32,351 bases of DNA from Aigarchaeota archaeon (GTDB lineage: Archaea; Thermoproteota; Nitrososphaeria_A; Caldarchaeales; Wolframiiraptoraceae), in assembly GCA_025058515.1 (NCBI GenBank), contig JANXDW010000024.1, positions 1 through 32,351 of the forward strand. The letters run 5' to 3'. Positions 6,409-15,250 of the stretch are shown piece by piece (position 1 is the stretch's first letter; every line of letters starts with the position of its first letter). A model generated the notes under the pieces. It was not told the DNA's origin. It worked only from the letters and a program-made list of their open reading frames with translations, and searched no databases. Position numbers and translations under genes: made by a program.

Positions 6409-7287
6409 TTGAGTAGCACTCAGCTAATTAAGTTATTTGATCCTTGGAGGAGTAAGCTCTGTACGTGTCCCGTTAAATATTCATTCGACCCCTATACAGG
6501 GTGTGCTCATAGATGTTTATACTGTTATGCTTCATCTTATATTAGAGATTTCTATAACTGTAGACCTAAAAAGAACTTGCTAAAGATTATAAGAAGAGAT
6601 TTAGAAAAACTTCCAGAGAATACTATAATATCGATGTCTAACAGCTCTGACCCTTATCCATGGATGGAGAGAGAATTGAAACTTACTAGAAGATGTTTAG
6701 AGGAATTTATGAAATCTAATTTAAGAATACTCGTTGTGACTAAGAGTGATCTTGTCGTTCGAGATATAGATTTATTGAAAGAGCTTAGAGTAGCAGTGAC
6801 AATATCTATCACAACTATCGATGATTGGTTAGCAAAGAAGATCGAGCCTCTAGCTCCTGCTCCTTCTAAAAGACTTAAAGCATTATCTAAACTTTCAGAG
6901 GAAGGTGTTAACACAGGGTTAAGACTAGATCCTATAATACCTTTTATAAATGATGATAATTATAGAGAACTATTAATAGAGGCGAGAAACTGTGGTGTTA
7001 AACATGTTGTATCCAGTCTATTCAAACCTAGATATGATAGCTGGACCAGAGTTGTTAGCAGTTTCCCTGAGATAGAAGATTCTTTAAGAAAGATTTACTT
7101 TCTTGAAGGTGAGAGAATTGGGAGAAGCTGGTATGCTTCAAGAGAGCTTAGGTTCAGAACCATGAAGAAGGTCTCTGAAGAATGTAAAAGACTTGGTTTA
7201 GGATTTGCAACATGTAGAGAAGGTTTTGAAGAACTTCATACTTCTCAAACGTGTGATGGAAGCCATCTGATAAGAAAGACGATCTGA
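6409..7287 (+). CDS. SPL-family (SplB/Rv2578c-like, COG1533) radical SAM protein
   Basis: The cluster motif GCAHRCLYCYAS places C32, C36 and C39 as C-x3-C-x2-C, preceded by the family-typical DPYTG. The pattern SNSSDPYPWMERELKLTR, then VVTKSDLVVRDIDLL, then IEPLAPAPSKRLKAL is characteristic of the SplB-like group, which includes spore photoproduct lyase and many uncharacterised archaeal and bacterial relatives. At 292 residues it is a minimal barrel. The annotated start is TTG; a TAG lies in frame 9 nt upstream and no ATG precedes the conserved motif, so TTG is probably real. It diverges from the dcd/glycosylase operon, so a role in nucleic-acid repair or modification is possible but unproven. 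True spore photoproduct lyase activity should not be assumed. Confidence 0.82.
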   Translation: MSSTQLIKLFDPWRSKLCTCPVKYSFDPYTGCAHRCLYCYASSYIRDFYNCRPKKNLLKIIRRDLEKLPENTIISMSNSSDPYPWMERELKLTRRCLEEFMKSNLRILVVTKSDLVVRDIDLLKELRVAVTISITTIDDWLAKKIEPLAPAPSKRLKALSKLSEEGVNTGLRLDPIIPFINDDNYRELLIEARNCGVKHVVSSLFKPRYDSWTRVVSSFPEIEDSLRKIYFLEGERIGRSWYASRELRFRTMKKVSEECKRLGLGFATCREGFEELHTSQTCDGSHLIRKTI

Positions 7288-7320
7288 AGATAAAAGAATA
7301 TGTTCTCGTAAGAGATAATT

Positions 7321-7971
7321 TTATTTCCAGACTTCCAATCTAAACATTTTGTATCTTAGAAATTCTCTTCCAGCCCATCTCGTATCAGGTGGATTATCTG
7401 TAATGTTTTCAGGAGGATACCTTGCTACATAAAATTCTTCTTCTCTATCAACTGGATTAAAAACCTTCTTGTCTTCATCTACTATCCATCCTCTAAAAAA
7501 TATCTCAACTTTCTCAACCTCTGGATCTAGTTTTATAATTAAGTTTGCTCTCTTAACTCCTAGCCCACCGATCTCATTTGAGTAGATCTCTACTATACTT
7601 GAGTTTAAAGGTTCAATTATCTCAGAGTTTTCCGATACACCAATGATAAATTGAAAGTCTTTAATATCGTATTCTAAAAGCTTAGCGCCTCTAAATACTA
7701 ATAATACCCCACATGCTAACTCATATCTTCTACGGCTGGGCTCACTACTATTATTCAACAATATTACATCAACTCTCAAGTTATCATCTATGCAATCTTC
7801 TATAATCTCTTCATCTAGAATTCTGACCGTCTCTCCATTCTTACAGTGTATCTCTAAGATAACGATCGGCTTTGGATAAGATTCATCTTCAACAAAGGAG
7901 GAGTTTTGAGATATTAATATGTATAAAAGAATTATTGTGAAGATTATTAAGAGCATCTTCCCAAGCTTCAA
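7321..7971 (-). CDS. Hypothetical membrane-anchored or secreted protein
   Basis: I do not recognise the family. The N-terminus MLLIIFTIILLYILISQ is one hydrophobic segment (signal anchor or signal peptide), followed by an acidic, strand-rich extracellular part of ~185 residues with VILEIHCKNGETVRI and KVEIFFRGWIVDEDK. Four cysteines are present; two (in EIHCKNG and EDCIDDN) could form a disulphide. The track start is TTG at 7971; the ATG five codons on (7956) begins directly at the hydrophobic segment and may be the true start. It lies between the SplB-like gene (convergent) and corA (same strand, ~70 nt upstream). The beta-rich surface domain suggests an envelope role, no more. Confidence 0.6.
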   Translation of the reverse strand: MKLGKMLLIIFTIILLYILISQNSSFVEDESYPKPIVILEIHCKNGETVRILDEEIIEDCIDDNLRVDVILLNNSSEPSRRRYELACGVLLVFRGAKLLEYDIKDFQFIIGVSENSEIIEPLNSSIVEIYSNEIGGLGVKRANLIIKLDPEVEKVEIFFRGWIVDEDKKVFNPVDREEEFYVARYPPENITDNPPDTRWAGREFLRYKMFRLEVWK

Positions 7972-8043
7972 ATCTTATCATCTTCTCATGTTGCTCTATA
8001 CTATATATCCGTTTCAACATTTATTCTTCTCAATCTCCTATTA

Positions 8044-9054
8044 TTAGATCCACCCTTTCCTCTTAAAATGGAAAACCATCCATAGACCTACTCCAAGCAT
8101 GATTAATAAGACTGCAGGGTAACCCCAGACCAGTTTAAGCTCAGGCATATACTCAAAATTCATTCCATATATTCCAGCTATGAATGTTAAGGGCATGAAT
8201 ATTGTAGCTATCATCGTCAATACCTTCATAACTTCGTTGAGCTTGGTACTAACAGCTGAGAAGTAGATATCCAACATATCTGAAAGTTGTAAATGAAGCA
8301 TCTCAACATTCTCGATTACCGTTACAACATGATCATAAAGATCTCTAAAGAAGGGTGCACTCTGCTCTTTAACGAATTTATATCCAGCTCTATCTAGCTT
8401 TCCAACAACTTCTCTTAGTGGCCACATATTCTTTTGAAGAAGGATCAGGTTCCTCTTTAATCTATGGATAGATTGTAATGTCTTAGAAGTTGGATTAGAA
8501 GTCAACTCATTCTCAAGCTTTTGAACACTCTCTTCAATATTTTCTAAAACATCAAAATAGTAATCGACTACGGAGTCCATAATTAAGTAAAGTAGATAAT
8601 CTACGCCCATCCTTCTAACTATACCTCTATAATACTTTATCTGGTCTTCAATATCGTTTAAGAGTTTACTCTTTCTCTCCTCAAAAGTAATGATTGAGTT
8701 TGAACTTATTACTATGCTTAATTGTTCAGATGATAAATTTCTCTCTTTATGATTGTAATAGAAGATCCTTAAAGCTATGTATGTGTAGTTATAGAACTCT
8801 TCTATCTTTGCTCTTTGGTCAAGGGTCAAAATATCCTCGAGAGTTAATTGATGTAGCCCGAACCTTTCTCCTAACTTCTTAACCACCTCCTTATCTTCAA
8901 GCCCTACTACTTGTATCCAACCAACTTTAAATGAATCTTTCTGAAGCTTGCATTCATCAAGATCTTTAATGAGCTTCTCTTGAAATGAGTTCTCATCATA
9001 TTCTACTATTTTAACAATCGTATTCTTAATCTCATTTAGTGTTTCTTCAGCCAC
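8044..9054 (-). CDS. corA: CorA-family magnesium/divalent cation transporter
   Basis: The 336-residue protein has the CorA plan: a large acidic cytoplasmic N-domain, a long helical region (ENIEESVQKLENELTSNPTS onward), and two C-terminal membrane segments. The universal YGMNFE signature is at 297-299, between segments 1 (TMIATIFMPLTFIAGIYG) and 2 (YPAVLLIMLGVGLWMVFHF). The C-terminus is basic (KRKGWI), as in the family. It forms pentameric channels for Mg2+ or Co2+/Ni2+. The start is GTG 9054; a CTTTATCTC box at 9081-9089 puts the predicted transcript start a few bases upstream, so the mRNA is nearly leaderless. No M-box or other riboswitch is seen in the short leader. Confidence 0.93.
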   Translation of the reverse strand: MAEETLNEIKNTIVKIVEYDENSFQEKLIKDLDECKLQKDSFKVGWIQVVGLEDKEVVKKLGERFGLHQLTLEDILTLDQRAKIEEFYNYTYIALRIFYYNHKERNLSSEQLSIVISSNSIITFEERKSKLLNDIEDQIKYYRGIVRRMGVDYLLYLIMDSVVDYYFDVLENIEESVQKLENELTSNPTSKTLQSIHRLKRNLILLQKNMWPLREVVGKLDRAGYKFVKEQSAPFFRDLYDHVVTVIENVEMLHLQLSDMLDIYFSAVSTKLNEVMKVLTMIATIFMPLTFIAGIYGMNFEYMPELKLVWGYPAVLLIMLGVGLWMVFHFKRKGWI

Positions 9055-9080
9055 TTGAGATACACCTACAGAATCCTCTA

Positions 9081-9094
9081 GAGATAAAGATGGT
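9081..9094 (-). promoter_or_regulatory. TATA-like box for corA
   Basis: On minus this reads as a purine/C mix followed by CTTTATCTC, centred ~9085, 31 nt before the GTG start at 9054. It shares the CTTTATCT core with the candidate RNA promoter at 1581-1594. Confidence 0.4.
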
Positions 9095-9263
9095 TAAGTT
9101 CTTTAAATGGTTTCTCTACCAATTTATCTTGAGAGACATATCTCGATACTAATATGAGCATCCACTTAATATATAGCCTTAAAAATTATTTATCATTTTA
9201 TCGAGTAGATAGTGAGAAGTTTTTGAAGATTCTCGATTTATCTGGAATTGTGTTTCCTTATTC

Positions 9264-10121
9264 TTAGTATCTGGATACTAAGTATCCTGCTAATATTATC
9301 AAGATACCTCCGATTAAGGTTTCACTAGATAGCATCTGACCGAGTATTATGGTTCCGAGTACTGCTGCAGTAACCGGTTCGAGATATGTTAAGATTACTG
9401 CTCTTTGGGCTTCTATCAATCCTAAACCATGAAAGTATATTGTAACAGCGAAAGCAGTATTCATTACACCCATTAAGATTAATTGAGGAGGAAAATATTC
9501 TCCTAGATAAAGATCATAAGACATGAAGATTGTAAATATTCCCAAGAATATGAGGGTGAAGATATATGTGTATGATGCTAAGATGTAGCTGGAGACTCCT
9601 TCACGGATCTTTTTAGATAGTAAGATAAAGATAGCATAAAATAGACTTGATAAGAGTCCATAAGATATACCTATCCAATTCACTTCACCGAATTGATTAT
9701 ATAGCATCATCAAAACCCCTGTTATCGAGAGCATCAAAGAGATCATGGTAATCTTTCTCACTTTTTCTTTTAATACAAGAGGAGCCGCAAGAGCTACAAA
9801 TATTGGTGCTAGATAATTTAAGAGAACAGCATTAGCAATAGGTATTAACTTCATAGATATGAATAGAGAAACCCAGCCAAGAGAGTTCATCAATCCATTT
9901 AAAATTAGCAACTTCCATTCTCTCAAAGCTTCTATGAACTCTCTACGTTTATACAAGGAGACGAATGGTGTTAAGATTACTGTAGCGAATAAAGCTCTAT
10001 AGAAAGCGATTACCAATGCATCAGCATAGACCGTATTCACTATTACACCATTTGAACCCCAGATGATAGCAGCGAGACCGACAAGAATGAATCCTAGCAT
10101 TCTATCCATTCTTCTAATCAT
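9264..10121 (-). CDS. EamA/DMT-superfamily transporter
   Basis: The 285-residue protein has ten hydrophobic segments in two five-segment EamA repeats. The first begins MLGFILVGLAAIIWGSNGVI, with the family 'A-x-x-W-G-x-x' turn. The second begins around WIGISYGLLSSLFYAIFILL. The conserved PI/FVALAAPLVLKEK (repeat 1) and LEPVTAAVLGTIILGQ (repeat 2) segments before the last helix of each half are the usual EamA hallmark. Members export or import amino acids, nucleotides or other metabolites; the substrate cannot be predicted. It lies 32 nt downstream of the DUF1152 gene on the same strand and may share its transcript. Confidence 0.87.
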   Translation of the reverse strand: MIRRMDRMLGFILVGLAAIIWGSNGVIVNTVYADALVIAFYRALFATVILTPFVSLYKRREFIEALREWKLLILNGLMNSLGWVSLFISMKLIPIANAVLLNYLAPIFVALAAPLVLKEKVRKITMISLMLSITGVLMMLYNQFGEVNWIGISYGLLSSLFYAIFILLSKKIREGVSSYILASYTYIFTLIFLGIFTIFMSYDLYLGEYFPPQLILMGVMNTAFAVTIYFHGLGLIEAQRAVILTYLEPVTAAVLGTIILGQMLSSETLIGGILIILAGYLVSRY

Positions 10122-10153
10122 TTACTTCAACCTAGTCGATTAGCTATTGTAAG

Positions 10154-11134
10154 CTAATATTTTTTAGAATCTTCTTTAAAGAGTTCTCGATAACTCTTTG
10201 CTCCCTTTCTATAAGCTTCAATCTCAAGATCGAGCTCTGTCTTTATACCCATCTCATTTAACCTCTGATTAGCTTCAAAGATATCTTTAGAACTTGAGAC
10301 TGCTTTAGCGAGTGGACTTAGACTATATGTTTTCTCAGTATCTAGGTAAAAGGTTATAGTCGAGATCATCGATGTCTCTGCTCTCCATAAACCATCTCTT
10401 ATCCAGACTTCACCTCTTCTTCCCTTGAATGATAACAAGGCTATTTTGCTAACCTCACTAGGCATACCAAAGGTCAGCATTTCAAGAATCTCTACATCTT
10501 CTCTACTCATTCCATATGCTCCAAGATATCCATCATGCGATGCTATATCAGAGATGTAAATCAGTATCTCTTCAATAGATAGTTCTCCATCACATCCTAC
10601 TCCAAATACTCCTAGAAAATTCTCTTTCTTCATATTGTAAAGTGATGCCAGCATTATTGAGTCACATAGAGGTGAACGTAGATTTTTCTCTACTCCTCTA
10701 GCGAGAACATCTCCTCCACCATCTACTCCTATCAATAAGTCTACGTTAAGTCTTGATAGAGCTTCATCAAGTCCTCTAGAAGTATTAGCAACACCTTTTG
10801 TAATATCTACTAGAACGACTTCTTCATTTAGTTTTTCAGAAAGATGGGATGCTTGAAGCTTAATACCATCATTTGTTACAGTATTTGGTCCACCAATGCA
10901 TACAGTTTCAGATACTTTTATAATGTTCTCTAATTCTTCTAATGATCTTGGACCAGGTTTTGGATCGACTACAAACCTCTCCCAAGCTACGCATCCTACG
11001 TATACTTCTAGTCCCAGCTTCTTCAAGAAATTCCTTGTAGGTATTGTAGCGAATATGTCTCCTCCACCACCAATCCCCAAAACTATAGCTTTTCTACATT
11101 TAGCTAAATAGCTAAACAACTCGAAACCGATCAT
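10154..11134 (-). CDS. DUF1152 family protein
   Basis: The N-terminus has a glycine-rich nucleotide-binding-like loop VLGIGGGGDIFATIPTRNFL. A second similar motif is at LLIGVDGGGDVLARG, followed by LCDSIMLASLYNM and FGVGCDGELSIEEI, together typical of the archaeal DUF1152 family. It is a soluble cytosolic protein of 326 residues with no membrane segments. The family has no established biochemical function that I can name; the repeated GGGD motifs suggest phosphate or metal binding, which is inference. It is co-directional with the EamA gene downstream and divergent from the aKMT-like gene. Confidence 0.78.
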   Translation of the reverse strand: MIGFELFSYLAKCRKAIVLGIGGGGDIFATIPTRNFLKKLGLEVYVGCVAWERFVVDPKPGPRSLEELENIIKVSETVCIGGPNTVTNDGIKLQASHLSEKLNEEVVLVDITKGVANTSRGLDEALSRLNVDLLIGVDGGGDVLARGVEKNLRSPLCDSIMLASLYNMKKENFLGVFGVGCDGELSIEEILIYISDIASHDGYLGAYGMSREDVEILEMLTFGMPSEVSKIALLSFKGRRGEVWIRDGLWRAETSMISTITFYLDTEKTYSLSPLAKAVSSSKDIFEANQRLNEMGIKTELDLEIEAYRKGAKSYRELFKEDSKKY

Positions 11135-11219
11135 CTAGAACAACGTGCTTCTCTATAAATCCATCGTTCTTATTCTTCAATATTCTTATTATTGAGTTTA
11201 TTATTAGCTATCTCTGGAT

Positions 11220-11699
11220 ATGGAGGGTCTGAGGAAGAGACCTCTGCCCTTCGTTCCATCTCCGATAGACGTAGTCTACAAGATGTTGAGTATAGCTGAT
11301 CCTAACCCTGATGAAGTACTTGTAGACCTTGGTTCAGGAGATGGTAGGATAATTCTCTCTGCTGCAAGATATTACAAGTGTAGGTCTATAGGCGTTGAGA
11401 AAAATACCAATCTAGTTGATTTAACTAGGAGAAAGATCAATACGATGGACTTAGATAATGTTACAGTTGTTCATGGAGACTTGTACAACTTTGATTTCTC
11501 AAAAGCAGATGTAGTCACTCTATACCTTTTACCAGAAACTCTACATATTCTTCTCCCAAAATTTAAAGAACTTAAAAGAGGTGCTAGAATAATAAGCCAT
11601 GATTATCATATCCCATATCTTACCCCATACGAGGTTCACGAAGTAAAATCTAGTGAAACTAATAGAACACACAAAATCTATCTATACTTAATGAAGTAG
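11220..11699 (+). CDS. aKMT-like class I SAM-dependent protein lysine methyltransferase
   Basis: A small 159-residue Rossmann methyltransferase. Motif I is VLVDLGSGDGRIILSAA, the acidic residue ending strand 2 is in IGVEKN, and the post-II region TVVHGDLYNFDFSKADVV precedes TLYLLPETLHILLPKFKELK. The N-terminal PFVPSPIDVVYKML and C-terminal ARIISHDYHIP segments match the crenarchaeal protein lysine methyltransferase aKMT (Sulfolobus) from memory of that sequence. aKMT methylates many chromatin and replication proteins of low specificity. TTTATTAT at 11197-11204 lies close before the ATG, suggesting a leaderless transcript. Related small methyltransferases with other substrates exist, so the substrate is inferred. 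Confidence 0.75.
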   Translation: MEGLRKRPLPFVPSPIDVVYKMLSIADPNPDEVLVDLGSGDGRIILSAARYYKCRSIGVEKNTNLVDLTRRKINTMDLDNVTVVHGDLYNFDFSKADVVTLYLLPETLHILLPKFKELKRGARIISHDYHIPYLTPYEVHEVKSSETNRTHKIYLYLMK

Positions 11700-11766
11700 A
11701 ACTCTTCCAGAATATAACTAGTTTATCAATTTACTTCAACCATCTCATTGGATCATAAGATAGGTT

Positions 11767-11779
11767 GGTTTATTAAATA
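11767..11779 (+). promoter_or_regulatory. TATA-like box before the DUF401 gene
   Basis: GGTTTATTAAATA, centred ~11774, lies 25 nt before the ATG at 11799, so the transcript is probably leaderless. Confidence 0.4.
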
Positions 11780-11798
11780 CGTCTAGACTAGATTTTAG

Positions 11799-12974
11799 AT
11801 GATGACGATACTCAATGCTCCAGTTGCTCTAATAATCTGCATGGTGCTCGTAATATTTCTAGTCTTCAAAAAAGTAAATGTTGGAGTATCTCTTGGAGTA
11901 GGAGCAATTCTCTACGGTATACTATCTCTTGGAATCGGTATGCCTTTTACGATAGTTGAAGCATTCAATCTCCAGATGGCCCAGACGGTAATAGCCTTAA
12001 CATTATCTATGCTCTTAGCAGACATCTACAATTCTGTAGGAGCTTCCACTAAGCTAATCGAGAGTTTTGAGGTCATCGGTCCTAGGTTCGCAGCATTCTC
12101 CACCCCTGCTGTTATCGGTCTACTACCAATGCCAGGTGGAGCATACGTATCAGCAGTAGTAGTTGACCCACTTTATGAAAGTATGGGGTTGAGCAGAGAT
12201 TTAAAGACTTTTATAAACTACTGGTTTAGACATCTCTGGATAACGACTTGGCCGCTATATCAAGGAGTAATCCTTGCCTCGGGGCTCCTCGGATTACCTA
12301 CAAGCTACATAATGATGTTGAATATGCCTATAACTTTAGCTGCACTTATCTCAGGTCTTTTAATTGGGATTAAAGAGATCAATAAGAGTAAAACCATGGT
12401 TGGTAAAGCTTCAGAGAAAAATTTTAAGAAGATAATTCATGTTTGGCCGTTTCTCTTAATAGCAATCTTAACAATTGGGTTAAACTTGAATATCGCTCTC
12501 TCCATAGCTATCACTGTAATATTCTTCATATTAGCATATAGACCGAGTAGAGACAGACTTGTACATGCTTTAAAATACTCAATCAACCCAACTCTTATAG
12601 GAGTGATAGTCTTCTCATTCATCTTCAGTGAATTCATAAAAGAAAGTAATGTTGCAAATTATTTAACAGAACTTCTAAAAGGATATGCAGAGTTAGCTGT
12701 TTTCTTAATACCTTTGGTAATCGTTATGGGGACAGGTGTAGAGTTTACGTACATATCCTTAGCTTTTCCACCTCTCGCTCCTCTATTCAACCCCGAGAGA
12801 TTACTCTTAGCATTCGCAGGAGGATTTATGGGAGCGATGCTTACCCCAGCTCATGCATGTCTAGTAATGTCTGCAGAATACTATAAAACTGAACTACCAA
12901 AGACATATAGATTCATACTTCCAACTACTATACTGACAACAGCCTTAGTCTTGGTCTATGTTTTCCTAACTTAA
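11799..12974 (+). CDS. DUF401 family integral membrane protein (putative transporter)
   Basis: The 391-residue polytopic protein has about ten membrane segments. The first is LIICMVLVIFLVFKKVNVGV, the N-half reentrant-like motif is LLPMPGGAYVSAVVVDPL, and the C-half contains a similar helix break at GAMLTPAHACLVMSAEYY. The pseudo-symmetric halves with polar loops (PMPGG / TPAHAC) resemble the ion-transporter-like DUF401 proteins of archaea, related to the anion and gluconate permeases (GntP-like). The substrate is unknown. It stands alone on the plus strand between the methyltransferase and the thioesterase. ATG 11799 and ATG 11802 are both possible starts. Confidence 0.75.
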   Translation: MMTILNAPVALIICMVLVIFLVFKKVNVGVSLGVGAILYGILSLGIGMPFTIVEAFNLQMAQTVIALTLSMLLADIYNSVGASTKLIESFEVIGPRFAAFSTPAVIGLLPMPGGAYVSAVVVDPLYESMGLSRDLKTFINYWFRHLWITTWPLYQGVILASGLLGLPTSYIMMLNMPITLAALISGLLIGIKEINKSKTMVGKASEKNFKKIIHVWPFLLIAILTIGLNLNIALSIAITVIFFILAYRPSRDRLVHALKYSINPTLIGVIVFSFIFSEFIKESNVANYLTELLKGYAELAVFLIPLVIVMGTGVEFTYISLAFPPLAPLFNPERLLLAFAGGFMGAMLTPAHACLVMSAEYYKTELPKTYRFILPTTILTTALVLVYVFLT

Positions 12975-13071
12975 TCTTAAGGAAAATTTTAGAGAGTTAC
13001 TTCAAAAGACATTATTTCAAGATCATTGAAACTAGAAAAGAGTTAATAATAGATTAGGTTTATCTCTTAGC

Positions 13072-13452
13072 ATGAGCCTTCAGGCAGGTTTATTATTCCG
13101 AGAAAACTATATGGTTACATCTGAGTATACTGCTAAACATTTAGGTTCAGGGAGTGTAGAAGTTTTAGCTACACCTGCGATGATCTTGTTTATGGAGCAC
13201 ACTTGTAGAGTTAACTTAGATAAACTTCTTCCACCTGACCAGACTACTGTCGGCGTACATGTAGATGTTTATCATGTAAAACCTGCACCACTTAATTCGG
13301 AGATTAAGGTTGAGGCTAGATTATTGCAAGTTGATGGAAAGAAGCTTATCTTCTATGTTACAGCATACTGGGAAGATACTTTGATAGGTTATGGAATACA
13401 TGAAAGATATATTGTAGATAAGGTAGCGTTTGCTCAAAAAATTAGAAAATGA
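13072..13452 (+). CDS. FlK-like hotdog-fold acyl-CoA thioesterase
   Basis: The 126-residue hotdog protein has EYTAKHLGSGSVEVLATPAMI, then FMEHTC, then TTVGVHVDVYHVKPAPLNSE, then IGYGIHERYIVD. This follows the order of the fluoroacetyl-CoA thioesterase (FlK) family. T34, E42 and H68 fall in the positions and with the spacing (8 and 26) of the FlK catalytic triad T42/E50/H76. Archaea are not expected to meet fluoroacetate, so the natural substrate is probably another short acyl-CoA. The neighbour, 8 nt away and convergent, is an aldehyde dehydrogenase. No signal peptide; cytosolic. Confidence 0.77.
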   Translation: MSLQAGLLFRENYMVTSEYTAKHLGSGSVEVLATPAMILFMEHTCRVNLDKLLPPDQTTVGVHVDVYHVKPAPLNSEIKVEARLLQVDGKKLIFYVTAYWEDTLIGYGIHERYIVDKVAFAQKIRK

Positions 13453-13459
13453 GTATAGG

Positions 13460-15040
13460 CTAGCTTTTTTCTTTAACTATAGTTCTACTCTGTTCTCTAA
13501 TATATGTTAGTAGATAATTTGGTCCACCTAATCCTTTACCTGTTGAACCACTAGCCTTCCATCCAACGAAAGTCTGTAATCCAGGCCATGCACCTGTTGT
13601 AGCACCTCCCCTCCTATTTGCATATACTACTCCGAACTCAATTCTTTCAAAGAAATAATTTATTTCTTCTTCATCTTCTGAGAATATTCCTGCTGTAAGA
13701 CCGTAATCTGTATTATTTGCTTCAGCTATAGCTTCTTCTAAGGTATCAAAAGTATCAATTAAGAGTATTGGTAGGAATAACTCGTTCTTGAATAGTTCAT
13801 GATCTCTTCTCAATCCTGTAATAATAGTTGGTAAGACATAGTAGCCTTTATCATACTCGCCTCCAACCAATACATGGCCTCCAAATAGGATGTGACCTCC
13901 ATCTCTCTTAGCAGTCTCAACATACTTCATAAAGTTCTCATACGCTCTCTTATTCACTACTGGACCTAAGAAGACTTCACGTTTACGAGGATCTCCTACT
14001 TTTAGATTCTTAGTTTCTCTAATCAATTCTTCTATAAATCTATCCTTAATATCTTTCTGAACATATACTCTAGAAGTAGCAGAGCATTTCTGACCACCAT
14101 ACCCAAATGCAGCTCTAATAACTCCTTGTACAGCTTTTTTAACATCAGCTTTACTCGTTACGATAGTTGGATTCTTACTTCCCATCTCCAAGATTACAGG
14201 CTTTGGATATGGTTGAGAAGATGTGAAGCGTTTATAGAGGCGCATCCCTACCTCTCTAGAACCTGTAAAAGCTATACCTGCAACATCTTTATTCATTACT
14301 ATCTCATCTTCAAAAACATCTCCAGGTCCTGTTAGATAGTTTATTGCTTCTCCAGGGACTCCTGCATCTATAAATATTTTGTAGAGGAGCAGCCCTGTTA
14401 GTGGTCCATCACTGCTAGGCTTGAAGACTACTGTATTACCAGTAATTAGGGCACCTACTATCATGCCGTTAGCCAACATTAATGGAAAGTTGAATGGAGA
14501 GATTACAACCCATACACCATAAGGCTTAGCAACCATTCTACATACTTCTTCAAGTTCAAGTTTTAACTCATATCCATTATTCTCCTCCATAATCTTAGCG
14601 TAGTAATTTAATGTATCTATGACTTCCCAGCACTCCGCTAAAGCTTCCATTCTATTCTTACCAACCTCGTAAGTTACGACAGCAGCTATCTCATACTTTC
14701 TCTCATCAACAAGTTCCGCCGCTCTCCTCATTATCTTAACTCTATCTCTCCAATCTGTCCTAGACCATTCTTTAAATCCTTGCTTTGCTATAGATATTGC
14801 TTCTCTAATGTGATCTACATTAGATCTCTGGAAGTAGCCGATTAAGATCGATGTATCTATAGGACTTCTATCTTCAAATTCTCCACTAGGAGAAAAGAAT
14901 TCTCCACCACCTATGTAGATAGGATAATGTTTCCCAAAATATTTTTCTGAAACTTTTTCTAATGCTTCTTCATACATTGCATGTACTTGTTCGTCTGCTA
15001 ATAGTAGGGAGGTATAGGTTATCTTCTTATTAAAAGGCAT
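13460..15040 (-). CDS. Aldehyde dehydrogenase, 1-pyrroline-5-carboxylate (glutamate semialdehyde) dehydrogenase-like
   Basis: A 526-residue ALDH superfamily enzyme. The oxyanion-hole asparagine is in SPFNFPLMLANG (N184), the cofactor-binding stretch is FTGSREVGMRLYKR, the general base glutamate is E285 in VILEMGSKNP, and the nucleophile is C319 in GGQKCSATSRVYV. The FGYGGQKCSA-SR context and the length favour the P5C dehydrogenase subgroup, where the usual motif is E-x-GGKN; here the second glycine is serine. That enzyme oxidises glutamate semialdehyde to glutamate in proline catabolism. No proline dehydrogenase is in the window, so another semialdehyde remains possible. It is a single-gene unit. 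Confidence 0.82.
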   Translation of the reverse strand: MPFNKKITYTSLLLADEQVHAMYEEALEKVSEKYFGKHYPIYIGGGEFFSPSGEFEDRSPIDTSILIGYFQRSNVDHIREAISIAKQGFKEWSRTDWRDRVKIMRRAAELVDERKYEIAAVVTYEVGKNRMEALAECWEVIDTLNYYAKIMEENNGYELKLELEEVCRMVAKPYGVWVVISPFNFPLMLANGMIVGALITGNTVVFKPSSDGPLTGLLLYKIFIDAGVPGEAINYLTGPGDVFEDEIVMNKDVAGIAFTGSREVGMRLYKRFTSSQPYPKPVILEMGSKNPTIVTSKADVKKAVQGVIRAAFGYGGQKCSATSRVYVQKDIKDRFIEELIRETKNLKVGDPRKREVFLGPVVNKRAYENFMKYVETAKRDGGHILFGGHVLVGGEYDKGYYVLPTIITGLRRDHELFKNELFLPILLIDTFDTLEEAIAEANNTDYGLTAGIFSEDEEEINYFFERIEFGVVYANRRGGATTGAWPGLQTFVGWKASGSTGKGLGGPNYLLTYIREQSRTIVKEKS

Positions 15041-15250
15041 AGAGTATCCGTCAAGCAGATAAATTTGGTGACATATTAGCCTCCTTCATTTACTTAAGAA
15101 ACTGTAGATTGGTTCCTTGTCTAGGTACTGCAAAATAATTCTTTCTTCTCCAAGAACTTAACTTACAATCTTTTAAATGTTAAAATTGAGGATGAGTCTT
15201 TAGAAGTGATTAAGTAGAGAGTCAGATACAACATATTATTTCTAAGTTTT

